Assembly: GCA_043736155.1 (NCBI GenBank)
Contig: JAYTDA010000273.1
Coordinates: forward strand, 1-13,157
DNA: 13,157 bases
DNA from: JANNRR01 sp043736155
GTDB lineage: Bacteria; Pseudomonadota; Alphaproteobacteria; Rhodobacterales; Rhodobacteraceae
Direction: 5' to 3'
This document shows, piece by piece, positions 1 to 6,812 of this stretch. A program made the translations under genes and the position numbers. Below the pieces are notes generated by a model. The model searched no databases and was not told the origin of the DNA. It saw only the letters and a list, made by a program, of their open reading frames with translations. How positions within the stretch are numbered: position 1 is the stretch's first letter; each line of letters begins with the position of its first letter.

Positions 1-160
1 CAATGAACATCTGCGGGAGGTGCGGCACCATAAAGCACCCAAACCCGGCGCTGCTGTGCCCACCCGGCGGACAGGCACCGCCCTATGTCATGGCAAGTCT
101 GGGCAAGGCCGCAACGCACAAATCACTTTGAACTGGTTCCGTTAAAAGTCATCCCGATCT

Positions 161-200
161 AGAGTCTGTCTGGCGTTTCTATCAACGTCGGACAGACTCT
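161..200. repeat. Imperfect inverted repeat / 17-bp hairpin
   Basis: The arms 161-170 (AGAGTCTGTC) and 191-200 (GACAGACTCT) are perfectly complementary. Pairing continues inward through 171-177 with 184-190, including two G-T wobbles, to give a 17-bp stem with a six-base loop (178-183). The wobbles pair fully only as plus-strand RNA. No T-run follows on either strand, so it is not a canonical intrinsic terminator. It may be a structured RNA remnant, a mobile-element end or a protein site; function unknown. Confidence 0.6.
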
Positions 201-463
201 CGGGTGTCGGAAGCAGGACAGCCTTGGACTGAACCGCCGCTGAACCGCGTCAAAGGGCAACCGAGCCAGGGGGCGCAGGCAATCGGCGCTTTCATCTGCC
301 ATTCTGTCCTCGCGGTCCGGCATCTGCATTTGGTAAACAAAAGATGAATCCGCGACCGCAAGCCATTGATTTTACACGACGGTAATATGTCCCGTCTCGG
401 GACGCCCCACTTTTCCAGCCTTGAGGACCGTTTGGCAGGCAACGGCCCGGTCGACCCGGCAGG

Positions 464-497
464 CAACCCCGGTTCCTGCAACCCCGGTTCCTGCAAC
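464..497. repeat. 15-bp tandem repeat, about 2.3 copies
   Basis: The unit AACCCCGGTTCCTGC occurs at 465-479 and again at 480-494, followed by AAC, with a matching C before it at 464. The two copies are identical. Each contains the self-complementary core AACCCCGGTT (one central mismatch pair aside). It lies outside any supported gene, 35 bp beyond the moaA stop. It probably arose by recent slippage duplication; no function is assigned. Confidence 0.75.
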
Positions 498-520
498 AAT
501 AGGCCTGATCGGATGCGCTT

Positions 521-544
521 TGCCGGGGGGATCACCCCCCGGTA
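521..544 (-). terminator. G/C hairpin at the moaA stop codon
   Basis: Bases 523-530 (CCGGGGGG) and 535-542 (CCCCCCGG) form a perfect 8-bp stem with a four-base loop at 531-534. A wobble and an A-T pair can extend it to 521/544. The moaA stop codon (534-532) lies in the loop, and the upstream arm encodes the conserved C-terminal Gly-Gly of MoaA. On the minus strand the downstream sequence is not U-rich, so intrinsic termination is uncertain. It may instead act as an mRNA 3' stabiliser or a weak terminator. Confidence 0.4.
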
Positions 545-1533
545 TGGCTCATATGCCGGGTCATCCGGCCTGCCACCCCTTGCCGCGAATAGTCGAAATC
601 ATGGCCCTTGGGTTTGCGGGCAATCGCATTGCGGATCGCCTGTGCAACCACGGCATCCCCTGTATTGGCCCGCAGCGGGGTGCGCAGGTCCGCCATGTCT
701 TCCTGACCAAGGCACATGTACAACTCGCCGGTGCAGGTCAGCCGCACCCGGTTGCAGCTTTCGCAGAAATTGTGGGTCAGGGGGGTGATGAAGCCGATCT
801 TCTGCCCGCTTTCTTCCAGCCTTACATAGCGGGCAGGCCCACCGGTCTGTTCCGCCAGATCGGTCAGGGAGTAGCGCCCCGCCAGCCGTGCCCGCAGATC
901 GCTGAGCGGCCAATACTGATCGAGCCGGTTTTCATTGCCGATATCGCCCATCGGCATCACTTCGATAAAGGTCAGGTCATGGCTTTCGGCGGCGCACCAC
1001 TCGACCAGCGGGAACAGTTCATCCTCGTTGAAGCCTTTCAGCGCCACGGCATTGATCTTGACCCGCAAACCGGCGGCTTTCGCCGCTTCGATCCCATCCA
1101 GCACCTGCGCCAACCGCCCCCACCGGGTGATTTCGGCGAATTTCGTGGCAACCAGCGTATCAAGGCTGACATTGATCCGCCTGACACCAAACCCCGCCAG
1201 ATCGCCCGCATATTTGCGCAATTGCGAGCCATTGGTGGTCAGCGTCAGTTCGCGCAAGGCCCCGGTTTCCAGATGCCGCGCCATCTTTTCAAAAAATCCC
1301 AGAATACCGCGCCGCACCAGAGGTTCCCCGCCGGTAATCCGCAGCTTTTCCACCCCCATCGTCACAAACAGGCTGCACAGCCGGTCCAGCTCTTCCAGGG
1401 TCAGAAGTTCCGCCTTGGGCAGGAACTGCATGTTTTCCGACATGCAATAGACACAGCGGAAATCGCAGCGGTCAGTGACCGAGACTCGCAGATAGCGGAT
1501 GGCGCGGGCAAACGGGTCGATCAGGGGAACCAT
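532..1533 (-). CDS. moaA: GTP 3',8-cyclase MoaA (molybdenum cofactor biosynthesis)
   Basis: Cytoplasmic radical-SAM enzyme that converts GTP to (8S)-3',8-cyclo-7,8-dihydro-GTP, the first step of molybdopterin synthesis, acting before MoaC. With the start chosen here it has 333 residues, the usual family length. The N-terminal cluster motif CDFRCVYC supplies Cys23, Cys27 and Cys30 for the SAM-binding 4Fe-4S cluster, followed by ITGGEPL. The C-terminal cluster motif C-x2-C-x13-C is at Cys257, Cys260 and Cys274. The protein ends in the conserved Gly-Gly. An in-frame GTG at 1554 would add seven residues; the ATG at 1533 is preferred because homologues begin about four residues before IDPFARAI. 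Neither start has a strong Shine-Dalgarno. It lies 39 bp after the alkylation-repair gene and probably ends that operon. Assignment is secure; the start is less so. Confidence 0.96.
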   Translation of the reverse strand: MVPLIDPFARAIRYLRVSVTDRCDFRCVYCMSENMQFLPKAELLTLEELDRLCSLFVTMGVEKLRITGGEPLVRRGILGFFEKMARHLETGALRELTLTTNGSQLRKYAGDLAGFGVRRINVSLDTLVATKFAEITRWGRLAQVLDGIEAAKAAGLRVKINAVALKGFNEDELFPLVEWCAAESHDLTFIEVMPMGDIGNENRLDQYWPLSDLRARLAGRYSLTDLAEQTGGPARYVRLEESGQKIGFITPLTHNFCESCNRVRLTCTGELYMCLGQEDMADLRTPLRANTGDAVVAQAIRNAIARKPKGHDFDYSRQGVAGRMTRHMSHTGG

Positions 1534-1572
1534 GGCACAAAGGTAAGCCTGCACCCGCGCCCATGCAAGCTG

Positions 1573-2259
1573 TTAAGTCATCATGGGCAAGTGCCGGCCC
1601 GCCTCTTTCCGGGCAAAGCCTTTCATCGCCGCGCCATGCTCGCTCAGAAAGGCCGCAACGCGCGCCGGATCGTGGCGCGACAGATCGCGCAGCCACCAGG
1701 CCACGGCTTTCTGGATGAACCAGTCCGGATCCGCCACATAGCCCGCAGCCCAGCCCAGAACCCGGTCGCGGATTGCCAGATCGGCGGCGGAAGGGTGGTT
1801 CTGCTTGGTCCAGGGCAGGGTGATCACCAGCGCTGCCCGCCGGGTCCACAGCTGTGGGCTTTCGGTCCAGCCCTCCACCTCGTCCAGCCGCGACGGGTCG
1901 GCGATCAGCCGACGTTCCCCGGCGTCACAGGCATGATCGGCAATCGCCCAGCCATCGAACTCCGGCACCCAGGATGCGATCAGGTCCCAGACCGCCTGAT
2001 CCGGCCTGATCCGCGCCTGGGTCAGCAGCTTGGCCGCCGCCACCCGCGCCTCATGAATGTCGCTGTCCCACAGCGCTCGGGCCAAAGCCAGCCGTCCCGG
2101 CAGATCCAGCCCGGCGCGCCAGCCGGTTGCCAGATCGGTGATCTGCGGCACCGGCACCCCCAGACAGCGACGCGGGGTCTTGTGATAGGCCGCAACGGCA
2201 CTGGCACGGTCGGCACCGCCCAAGGCCTCCAGATCAGCCAAGGCCTGTTCGGATGTCAC
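1573..2259 (-). CDS. AlkD-like DNA alkylation repair protein
   Basis: Predicted HEAT-repeat-like DNA glycosylase of the AlkD/AlkC superfamily (DNA alkylation repair family), whose known members remove alkylated bases such as 3- and 7-methylpurines. It has 228 residues, close to the roughly 230 of AlkD. Recognisable family segments are the helix around Trp104-Asp108 (probably the catalytic Asp of AlkD, from the W-x3-D pattern), LWTRRAAL near 138-144 (the arginine region contacting the lesion), and DWFIQKAVAWWLRDL near 179-193. The start is the GTG at 2259, which overlaps the TGA of the preceding gene (GTGA) and has GAGG seven bases upstream. A longer frame from 2358 would run deep into the upstream gene and is unlikely. 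The overlap implies translational coupling. The family is clear; the exact substrate range is inferred. Confidence 0.85.
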   Translation of the reverse strand: MTSEQALADLEALGGADRASAVAAYHKTPRRCLGVPVPQITDLATGWRAGLDLPGRLALARALWDSDIHEARVAAAKLLTQARIRPDQAVWDLIASWVPEFDGWAIADHACDAGERRLIADPSRLDEVEGWTESPQLWTRRAALVITLPWTKQNHPSAADLAIRDRVLGWAAGYVADPDWFIQKAVAWWLRDLSRHDPARVAAFLSEHGAAMKGFARKEAGRHLPMMT

Positions 2260-2804
2260 AGATTGGCCTCGATGCCGGTTGGCAACCCGTCGATCGAGGT
2301 GCTGTTCTTTTCCGCCCAATAGGCGCGAATTCCATCTCGGCCTTTGGCCGCGGCCCATTCTTCGGCATCGGGCCTTTCGCCTTCATACGGCATCAAGGGC
2401 ACGCCAAAGCCGCAGGAGGTCTGCACCAGATCAATCTGCATATCGAAAATCTGGCGGGCAGCAATGTCGTTGGGGAAAGCGTGGTTGGCTTCAGCCCAAC
2501 CGGCATCGCCAAGATGCAGCGTCGTGGCGGTACCGTAGCAGCGCAGGATCAGCGGACTGCCGTCAAAGGCGCACCACATCAGTGTCATCCGCGCCATCAG
2601 CCGCAGATGGCCTGCGGTTTCATTGCCCGACCCGGTGGAATTGCGCCAGACGATGCGGTTGGCATCGATCACCCGCAGACTGTCCATCCCCTTGGGCGAG
2701 GTATTGACCCTGCCGGTTGCCGCAGCGGTGGCAACGAAAAAGAGATGCTGCGCCTCGATGAAGGTGCGGTGCGCCAGCGCCAGTCGGTTGAATTGTTTGG
2801 CCAT
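2256..2804 (-). CDS. Pyridoxamine 5'-phosphate oxidase-like flavoprotein
   Basis: A 182-residue protein of the PNPOx-like split-barrel FMN-binding family. It is not the biosynthetic enzyme PdxH: it belongs to the shorter group with the pattern HLFFVATAAATGRVNTSPKG near the N terminus, then the TGSGNETAGHL segment around residues 57-67 and the strand LMWCAFDG-PLILRCYG. No signal peptide or membrane segment is seen. Members of this group bind FMN or related cofactors and mostly have unknown substrates, so no reaction is assigned. The ATG directly follows the glmS stop codon (TGA-ATG) with a GGAG overlapping the glmS end, and the gene overlaps the next one by four bases. Both junctions point to co-translation in the glmU-glmS operon. 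Confidence 0.85.
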   Translation of the reverse strand: MAKQFNRLALAHRTFIEAQHLFFVATAAATGRVNTSPKGMDSLRVIDANRIVWRNSTGSGNETAGHLRLMARMTLMWCAFDGSPLILRCYGTATTLHLGDAGWAEANHAFPNDIAARQIFDMQIDLVQTSCGFGVPLMPYEGERPDAEEWAAAKGRDGIRAYWAEKNSTSIDGLPTGIEANL

Positions 2805-4619
2805 TCACTCCACCGTCACTGATTTCGCCAGATTGCGCGGCTGGTCCACATCTGTTCCCTTTGCAATCGCGGTATGATAGGCCAGCAGCTGCGCCGGAAT
2901 GGCATAGAGGATCGGGGTCAACAGCACCGGTGCGGTGGGCAGCGTCACCGTGGCCCAGCACCCCCCCCCAGCCTTGGCAATGCCTTCGGCGTCGGACAGC
3001 AGCACGATCTTGCCATGCCGCGCCATCACTTCCTGCATGTTGGAAATGGTCTTGTCGAACAGGGCATCTGTCGGGGCCAGCACCGCCACCGGCACCCTTG
3101 CATCTATCAGGGCAATCGGACCGTGTTTCAGTTCGCCCGATGCGTAACCCTCGGCGTGGATGTAACTGATTTCCTTGAGTTTCAGCGCCCCTTCCATCGC
3201 CAGTGGATACATTGGCCCCCGCCCCAGAAACAGCACGTCCTGCGCCTCGGCCATCCGGTCGGCGAGGGCTGCAATCGGTTGGCTGGTGGCCAGTGCCTGG
3301 TTGACCAGCCCCGGCAGCTTTTGCAGATCGGCGAGGTGGCTCGCCAGCACCGCTTCGCTGATCCGGCCACGGGCATGCGCCGCCTGCAGTGCCAGGATCA
3401 GCAGCACTGTCAACTGGCAGGTAAAGGCTTTCGATGAGGCCACCGACACTTCGATCCCCGCCAGAATCGGCAGCGAAATGTCAGCCTCGCGCGCCATGGT
3501 GGAAGTGGCGACATTGACCAGTGTGACGATTCTGGCGACCTGTCCGGTGGCATGGCGCATCGCCGCCAGTGTGTCGGCGGTTTCCCCGGATTGGCTGACA
3601 AAGACGGCATAGGATAGCGGCGACAGGGGTGGTTCGCGGTAGCGAAACTCCGAGGCCACATCGACATCAACCGGCAGACCCGCCAGTTGTTCAAACCAGT
3701 ATTTCGCCACCATGCAGGCATAATGGCCGGTACCACAGGCGACCAGTGTCAGCCGGTCACAGGCGGTGAAATCCAGGCCCGGCGGCAGGTCAATCCGGCC
3801 ACCCTGCACATAATGCTGAATGGCATCGGCAATCACCACCGGCTGTTCGGCGATTTCCTTGGCCATGAAATGCTTGTGACCGGCTTTCGATATTTGTGTC
3901 ATGTCGATCTGCGTCCGGGTCACGGCACGATTGGCCAGCGCACCATGGGCGTCGTGGATCGTCGCGCCCTGGCGGGTGATGATCGCCCAGTCGCCATCTT
4001 CCATATAGGTCACCCGGTCAGTCAGCGGCGCCAGGGCGATGGCGTCGGACCCGACAAACATTTCGCCGTCGCCATGGCCGATGGCCAGCGGCGGGCCGTG
4101 GCGGGCGGCGATCAAGAGATCGGGTTCACCGTCGAACAGGCAGCACAAAGCATAGGCCCCGCGCAGCCGCGGCAGGGTGGCGCGGGCGGCTTCAACCGGC
4201 GATGCCCCCTGATCCATCTGCATCTTCAACAGCAACGCCACGGTTTCGGTGTCGGTTTCTGACTCTTGCACATAGCCCGCAGCGGCCAGTTCGGCCCGCA
4301 ATTCCAGAAAGTTCTCGATGATGCCATTGTGGACCACCGCCACCGGTCCGGCCCGGTGTGGATGCGCATTCGGTACCGTGACCTTGCCATGGGTGGCCCA
4401 GCGGGTGTGGCCGATCCCGGCTTTGCCTGCCAAGGGCTCATGTACCAGCAGGTCCGATAGGTTCACCAGTTTGCCGACAGCGCGCCGCCGGTCCAGATGA
4501 CCATGGTAGACAGTGGCGATCCCGGCGCTGTCATAGCCGCGATATTCCAGCCGTTTCAGCGCCTCGACCAGCAGCGGTGCTGCCTCGTGGTTGCCCAATA
4601 CGCCAACAATCCCGCACAT
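2805..4619 (-). CDS. glmS: Glutamine-fructose-6-phosphate aminotransferase (isomerizing) GlmS
   Basis: Makes glucosamine-6-phosphate from fructose-6-phosphate and glutamine, the committed step toward UDP-GlcNAc for peptidoglycan and LPS. It has 604 residues, full family length. The N-terminal glutaminase domain (about 1-220) has Cys2 as nucleophile after Met removal, plus Arg73, Trp74, Thr76, His77, Asn98, Gly99 and Asp123, in register with the E. coli numbering I recall. Two SIS sugar-isomerase domains follow, with VSQSGETADT in the first and LKEISYIHAEGYASGELKHG in the second. The C terminus DQPRNLAKSVTVE carries the active-site lysine (Lys599). The start is the ATG at 4619, four bases past the glmU stop, with AAGGA seven bases upstream inside the glmU end. 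The short leader leaves no room for a glmS ribozyme. An in-frame nine-G tract encodes Gly551-553. Confidence 0.98.
   Translation of the reverse strand: MCGIVGVLGNHEAAPLLVEALKRLEYRGYDSAGIATVYHGHLDRRRAVGKLVNLSDLLVHEPLAGKAGIGHTRWATHGKVTVPNAHPHRAGPVAVVHNGIIENFLELRAELAAAGYVQESETDTETVALLLKMQMDQGASPVEAARATLPRLRGAYALCCLFDGEPDLLIAARHGPPLAIGHGDGEMFVGSDAIALAPLTDRVTYMEDGDWAIITRQGATIHDAHGALANRAVTRTQIDMTQISKAGHKHFMAKEIAEQPVVIADAIQHYVQGGRIDLPPGLDFTACDRLTLVACGTGHYACMVAKYWFEQLAGLPVDVDVASEFRYREPPLSPLSYAVFVSQSGETADTLAAMRHATGQVARIVTLVNVATSTMAREADISLPILAGIEVSVASSKAFTCQLTVLLILALQAAHARGRISEAVLASHLADLQKLPGLVNQALATSQPIAALADRMAEAQDVLFLGRGPMYPLAMEGALKLKEISYIHAEGYASGELKHGPIALIDARVPVAVLAPTDALFDKTISNMQEVMARHGKIVLLSDAEGIAKAGGGCWATVTLPTAPVLLTPILYAIPAQLLAYHTAIAKGTDVDQPRNLAKSVTVE
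2961..2969. repeat. Nine-C homopolymer inside glmS
   Basis: Nine consecutive C residues on the plus strand (nine G in the glmS sense strand) form codons 551-553, GGG-GGG-GGG. The reading frame is intact through the canonical C terminus. Tracts of this length are prone to slippage and to sequencing error. A one-base change would remove the last 50 or so residues, including the active-site lysine. Confidence 0.9.
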
Positions 4620-4622
4620 GAT

Positions 4623-5969
4623 CTATTCCTTTGCCGCCGCTTTCAGCGCCCGCAGCCGTTCAAACAGCCGCGTCGCCAGATCGGCTTTGTTGTCTTGCCG
4701 CACCCGCGCTATCGCCAGCGCCGCTGGCGGGACATCGCGGGTAATCACCGAGCCGCTGGCGGTCATCGCCCCATTGCCGATGCTGACCGGGGCCACCAGC
4801 ATGGTGGCAGACCCGATGAACACCCGTTTGCCGATCTCGGTCCGGTGCTTGGACACGCCGTCATAGTTACAGGTCACGGTACCAGCCCCGATGTTGCTGA
4901 ACTCTCCCACATGGGTATCGCCCAGATAGGTCAGATGGCCAACCTTGACGCCTTCATCCAATATGGAGTTCTTGATCTCGACAAAATTGCCGACATGCAC
5001 ATCCTCGGCCAGTTCGGCACCGGGGCGCAGGCGGGCAAAGGGGCCGACGCGCGCACCGCGCGAAATGTGGCAGCCTTCCAGATGGCAAAACGCCAGAATC
5101 TCGGCGCCGCTTTCGACGGTAACACCGGGGCCAAACACCACATTCGGCCCCACGATGGCATCGCGGCCAATATGGGTGTCATGGGCGAACCAGACCGTGT
5201 CGGGGGCGGTCAGGGTGACCCCATTGTCCAATGCCTCGGCGCGGGCGCGGGTCTGAAACGCGGCTTCGGCCTCTGCCAGATGGCTGCGGCTGTTGACCCC
5301 CATGGTTTCCGCCTCGGGGCAGGTGATGTAGCCGACACTCAGCCCCTCCCCCCAGGCCAGTTCGACGATGTCGGTCAGGTAATATTCGCCCGAAGCATTC
5401 TGGTTGCCCAACCGGGCGACAAGGCGAAACAGCACTTCGGCATCGGCACAGATCACCCCCGAATTGCACAGGGTGATCGCCCGTTCCGCATCAGACGCAT
5501 CCTTGAATTCCACGATCCGGCAGAGCTGCGCGCCATCGGTGACAAAGCGGCCATAGCGGCCGGGGTCGCGCGCCTGAAACCCCAGCACCACAATGGCATG
5601 GTTGGCGCGCGCCGCGATCATCGCCTCCAGCGTTTCGCTGCGGATCAGCGGGGTATCGCCATAGAGCACGATGACATCACCGCGAAAATCGGCCAGGGCA
5701 GGGGCTGCCACCGCCACCGCGTGGCCGGTGCCCAACTGTTCCGCCTGTTCCACCACCAGCGCGGTTTCATCCTGCGCCAGTGCGGCTTTCGACACTTCTG
5801 CAATGCCGATACCGGCGACCACCACGGTCTGATCCGGCGACAGCGGCGCTGCGGCCTGCATTGCATGGACCAGCATCGGCGCACCGGCGATGCGGTGCAG
5901 CACCTTGGGCAGGTCGGAATTCATCCTTGTACCCTGTCCTGCGGCGAGGACGATCACGCTTAAACTCAT
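4623..5969 (-). CDS. glmU: Bifunctional GlcNAc-1-P uridyltransferase / GlcN-1-P acetyltransferase GlmU
   Basis: Catalyses the last two steps to UDP-GlcNAc: acetylation of glucosamine-1-phosphate, then uridylyl transfer. It has 448 residues from the ATG at 5969. The N-terminal pyrophosphorylase domain (about 1-225) shows LAAGQGTRM at 8-16, Lys22 in PKVLH, GTGHAV near 80-85 and the metal-binding YGD with Asp105. The C-terminal left-handed beta-helix acetyltransferase domain shows hexapeptide repeats and GHLTYLGD near 344-351 (catalytic His345), then NIGAGTVTCNYDG. An upstream in-frame start at 6026 would add 19 residues with no homologous counterpart; the chosen start places the nucleotide-binding motif at the usual distance. 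It is the first gene of the minus-strand operon and is divergent from gph across 137 bp. GlmM is not in the window. Confidence 0.97.
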   Translation of the reverse strand: MSLSVIVLAAGQGTRMNSDLPKVLHRIAGAPMLVHAMQAAAPLSPDQTVVVAGIGIAEVSKAALAQDETALVVEQAEQLGTGHAVAVAAPALADFRGDVIVLYGDTPLIRSETLEAMIAARANHAIVVLGFQARDPGRYGRFVTDGAQLCRIVEFKDASDAERAITLCNSGVICADAEVLFRLVARLGNQNASGEYYLTDIVELAWGEGLSVGYITCPEAETMGVNSRSHLAEAEAAFQTRARAEALDNGVTLTAPDTVWFAHDTHIGRDAIVGPNVVFGPGVTVESGAEILAFCHLEGCHISRGARVGPFARLRPGAELAEDVHVGNFVEIKNSILDEGVKVGHLTYLGDTHVGEFSNIGAGTVTCNYDGVSKHRTEIGKRVFIGSATMLVAPVSIGNGAMTASGSVITRDVPPAALAIARVRQDNKADLATRLFERLRALKAAAKE

Positions 5970-5998
5970 GGCACTGCTCTTTTCTTCTGGTGCGGCCC

Positions 5999-6026
5999 GT
6001 TTTACCGATGGACAGATGACTGGCAA
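5999..6026 (-). promoter_or_regulatory. Possible sigma-70-type promoter for the glmU operon
   Basis: Read on the minus strand, TTGCCA (6026-6021) and TAAAAC (6004-5999) are separated by 16 bases, about 30 bp before the glmU ATG. It lies in the only sizeable gap upstream of the five-gene operon. The -10 match is modest, so this is a candidate only. Confidence 0.3.
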
Positions 6027-6094
6027 GGGTTACGGCCTTCACAACTCCCTACCAGACATTACAAGGAACGGCAAAACCAGCGACTTCAGGCATC

Positions 6095-6099
6095 GGGAG
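6095..6099 (+). promoter_or_regulatory. Ribosome binding site deciding the gph TTG start
   Basis: GGGAG at 6095-6099 lies seven bases before the TTG at 6107. There is no in-frame ATG near the conserved HAD motif I, which begins only eight residues later, so this site supports initiation at TTG. Confidence 0.65.
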
Positions 6100-6106
6100 C
6101 AGGCAC

Positions 6107-6775
6107 TTGACCGGAAACACCGCGATATTCGATCTGGATGGCACCCTGGCTGACACCAGCGCCGATCTGCTGGCCGCCGCCAACGCCTGTTTTCGAAGGC
6201 TGGGCCATGGCGACATTCTGGGGCAGGACGATGCAATGACCGCCTTTGCCGGGGGCCGCGCCATGTTGCGGCTGGGGTTTGCGCGGCTTGGCTCCGATTG
6301 GTCAGAGGCCGAGGTCGATGCGCAATATCCGGTGCTGCTGGCGGCCTATGAAGCCGACATCGACCGCCACACAAGGCTGTATCCCGGTGCCGTCGCAGCC
6401 ATTGCCCAATTGAACGCCAGTGGCTGGCGCTGCGGCATCTGTACCAACAAGCCGGAAGCCCTTGCCGAAACCCTGACCCGGCGGCTGGGAATCAGGGACC
6501 TGTTCGCTGCCCTGGTGGGGGCCGACACCTTGCGCCAGCGCAAACCCGACCCGGCACCCTATGCCGAGGCGGTGCGCCGTGCCGGGGGCCGGGTTGCGCA
6601 GTCGTTTCTGGTCGGCGACACCGAAACCGACGCCCAAACCGCCCGTGCCGCCGGTGTACCGGTGGTTTTGGTCAGTTTCGGCCCGGAAGGACGGGAGGTT
6701 GAACGCCTGCGCCCCGATGCGGTGCTCGATCATTTTGACGACCTGCCGGCCCTCGCCGCCCGGTTGCTCCGCTGA
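6107..6775 (+). CDS. gph: HAD-superfamily phosphatase, phosphoglycolate phosphatase type
   Basis: Predicted soluble Mg-dependent phosphohydrolase of HAD subfamily IA, probably removing phosphate from 2-phosphoglycolate, a product of oxidised-DNA repair or Rubisco oxygenation. It has 222 residues. Motif I is FDLDGT with the Asp9 nucleophile and Asp11 acid/base; motif II is Thr113 in CTNK; motif III is Lys146 in RKPDP; motif IV is GDTETD with Asp171 and Asp175. A helical cap lies between about 18 and 90. It starts at TTG with GGGAG seven bases upstream. It is divergent from glmU, an arrangement I recall as common in Rhodobacterales, and 37 bp before the MFS gene. The family is certain; the substrate is inferred, since HAD-IA phosphatases are often promiscuous. 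Confidence 0.85.
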   Translation: MTGNTAIFDLDGTLADTSADLLAAANACFRRLGHGDILGQDDAMTAFAGGRAMLRLGFARLGSDWSEAEVDAQYPVLLAAYEADIDRHTRLYPGAVAAIAQLNASGWRCGICTNKPEALAETLTRRLGIRDLFAALVGADTLRQRKPDPAPYAEAVRRAGGRVAQSFLVGDTETDAQTARAAGVPVVLVSFGPEGREVERLRPDAVLDHFDDLPALAARLLR

Positions 6776-6812
6776 TAGAAGGGCGCAATTATCCCTGACC
6801 CGGACCTGAATC

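Larger units (their letters stand above)
1..531. other. Gene-poor region downstream of moaA
   Basis: No convincing gene was found in this stretch. A short plus-strand frame from ATG at 3 to TGA at 131 (42 codons) could be the 3' end of a gene entering from the left, but it uses rare ATA and AGG codons and matches no family I recognise. A minus-strand start near position 31 could instead open a gene leaving to the left; only about ten codons are visible. A minus-strand frame of 117 codons (535 to 182) overlaps the moaA end and gives an arginine/proline-rich product with no recognisable motif, so it is not called. No tRNA-like T-loop was seen. The region does contain a long hairpin (161-200), a tandem repeat (464-497) and a hairpin at the moaA stop, listed separately. 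Confidence 0.5.

Noticed and set aside
129..200. IS-element terminal inverted repeats
   Set aside because: GGTTCCGTTAAAAG near 136 slightly resembles IS6-family ends, but no transposase fragment, second end or target duplication was found.
464..497. CRISPR-like array
   Set aside because: The units are adjacent with no spacers and only 15 bases long; no cas genes are present.
182..535. 117-codon minus-strand frame beyond moaA
   Set aside because: It overlaps the moaA end, contains the tandem repeat and has no recognisable domain or ribosome site. It was kept only as a remark in the intergenic entry.
421..2322. 633-codon plus-strand open frame
   Set aside because: It runs antisense across moaA, the AlkD-like gene and the start of the next gene. 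The product is His/Gln/Pro/Arg-rich with no motif, typical of GC-driven shadow frames.
4619..4640. glmS ribozyme riboswitch
   Set aside because: The glmS start lies three bases after the glmU stop, so there is no leader to hold one. The known ribozyme class belongs to Gram-positive lineages.
4497..5963. 488-codon plus-strand open frame
   Set aside because: It is antisense to glmU and the glmS start, both securely identified. Its composition is that of a shadow frame.
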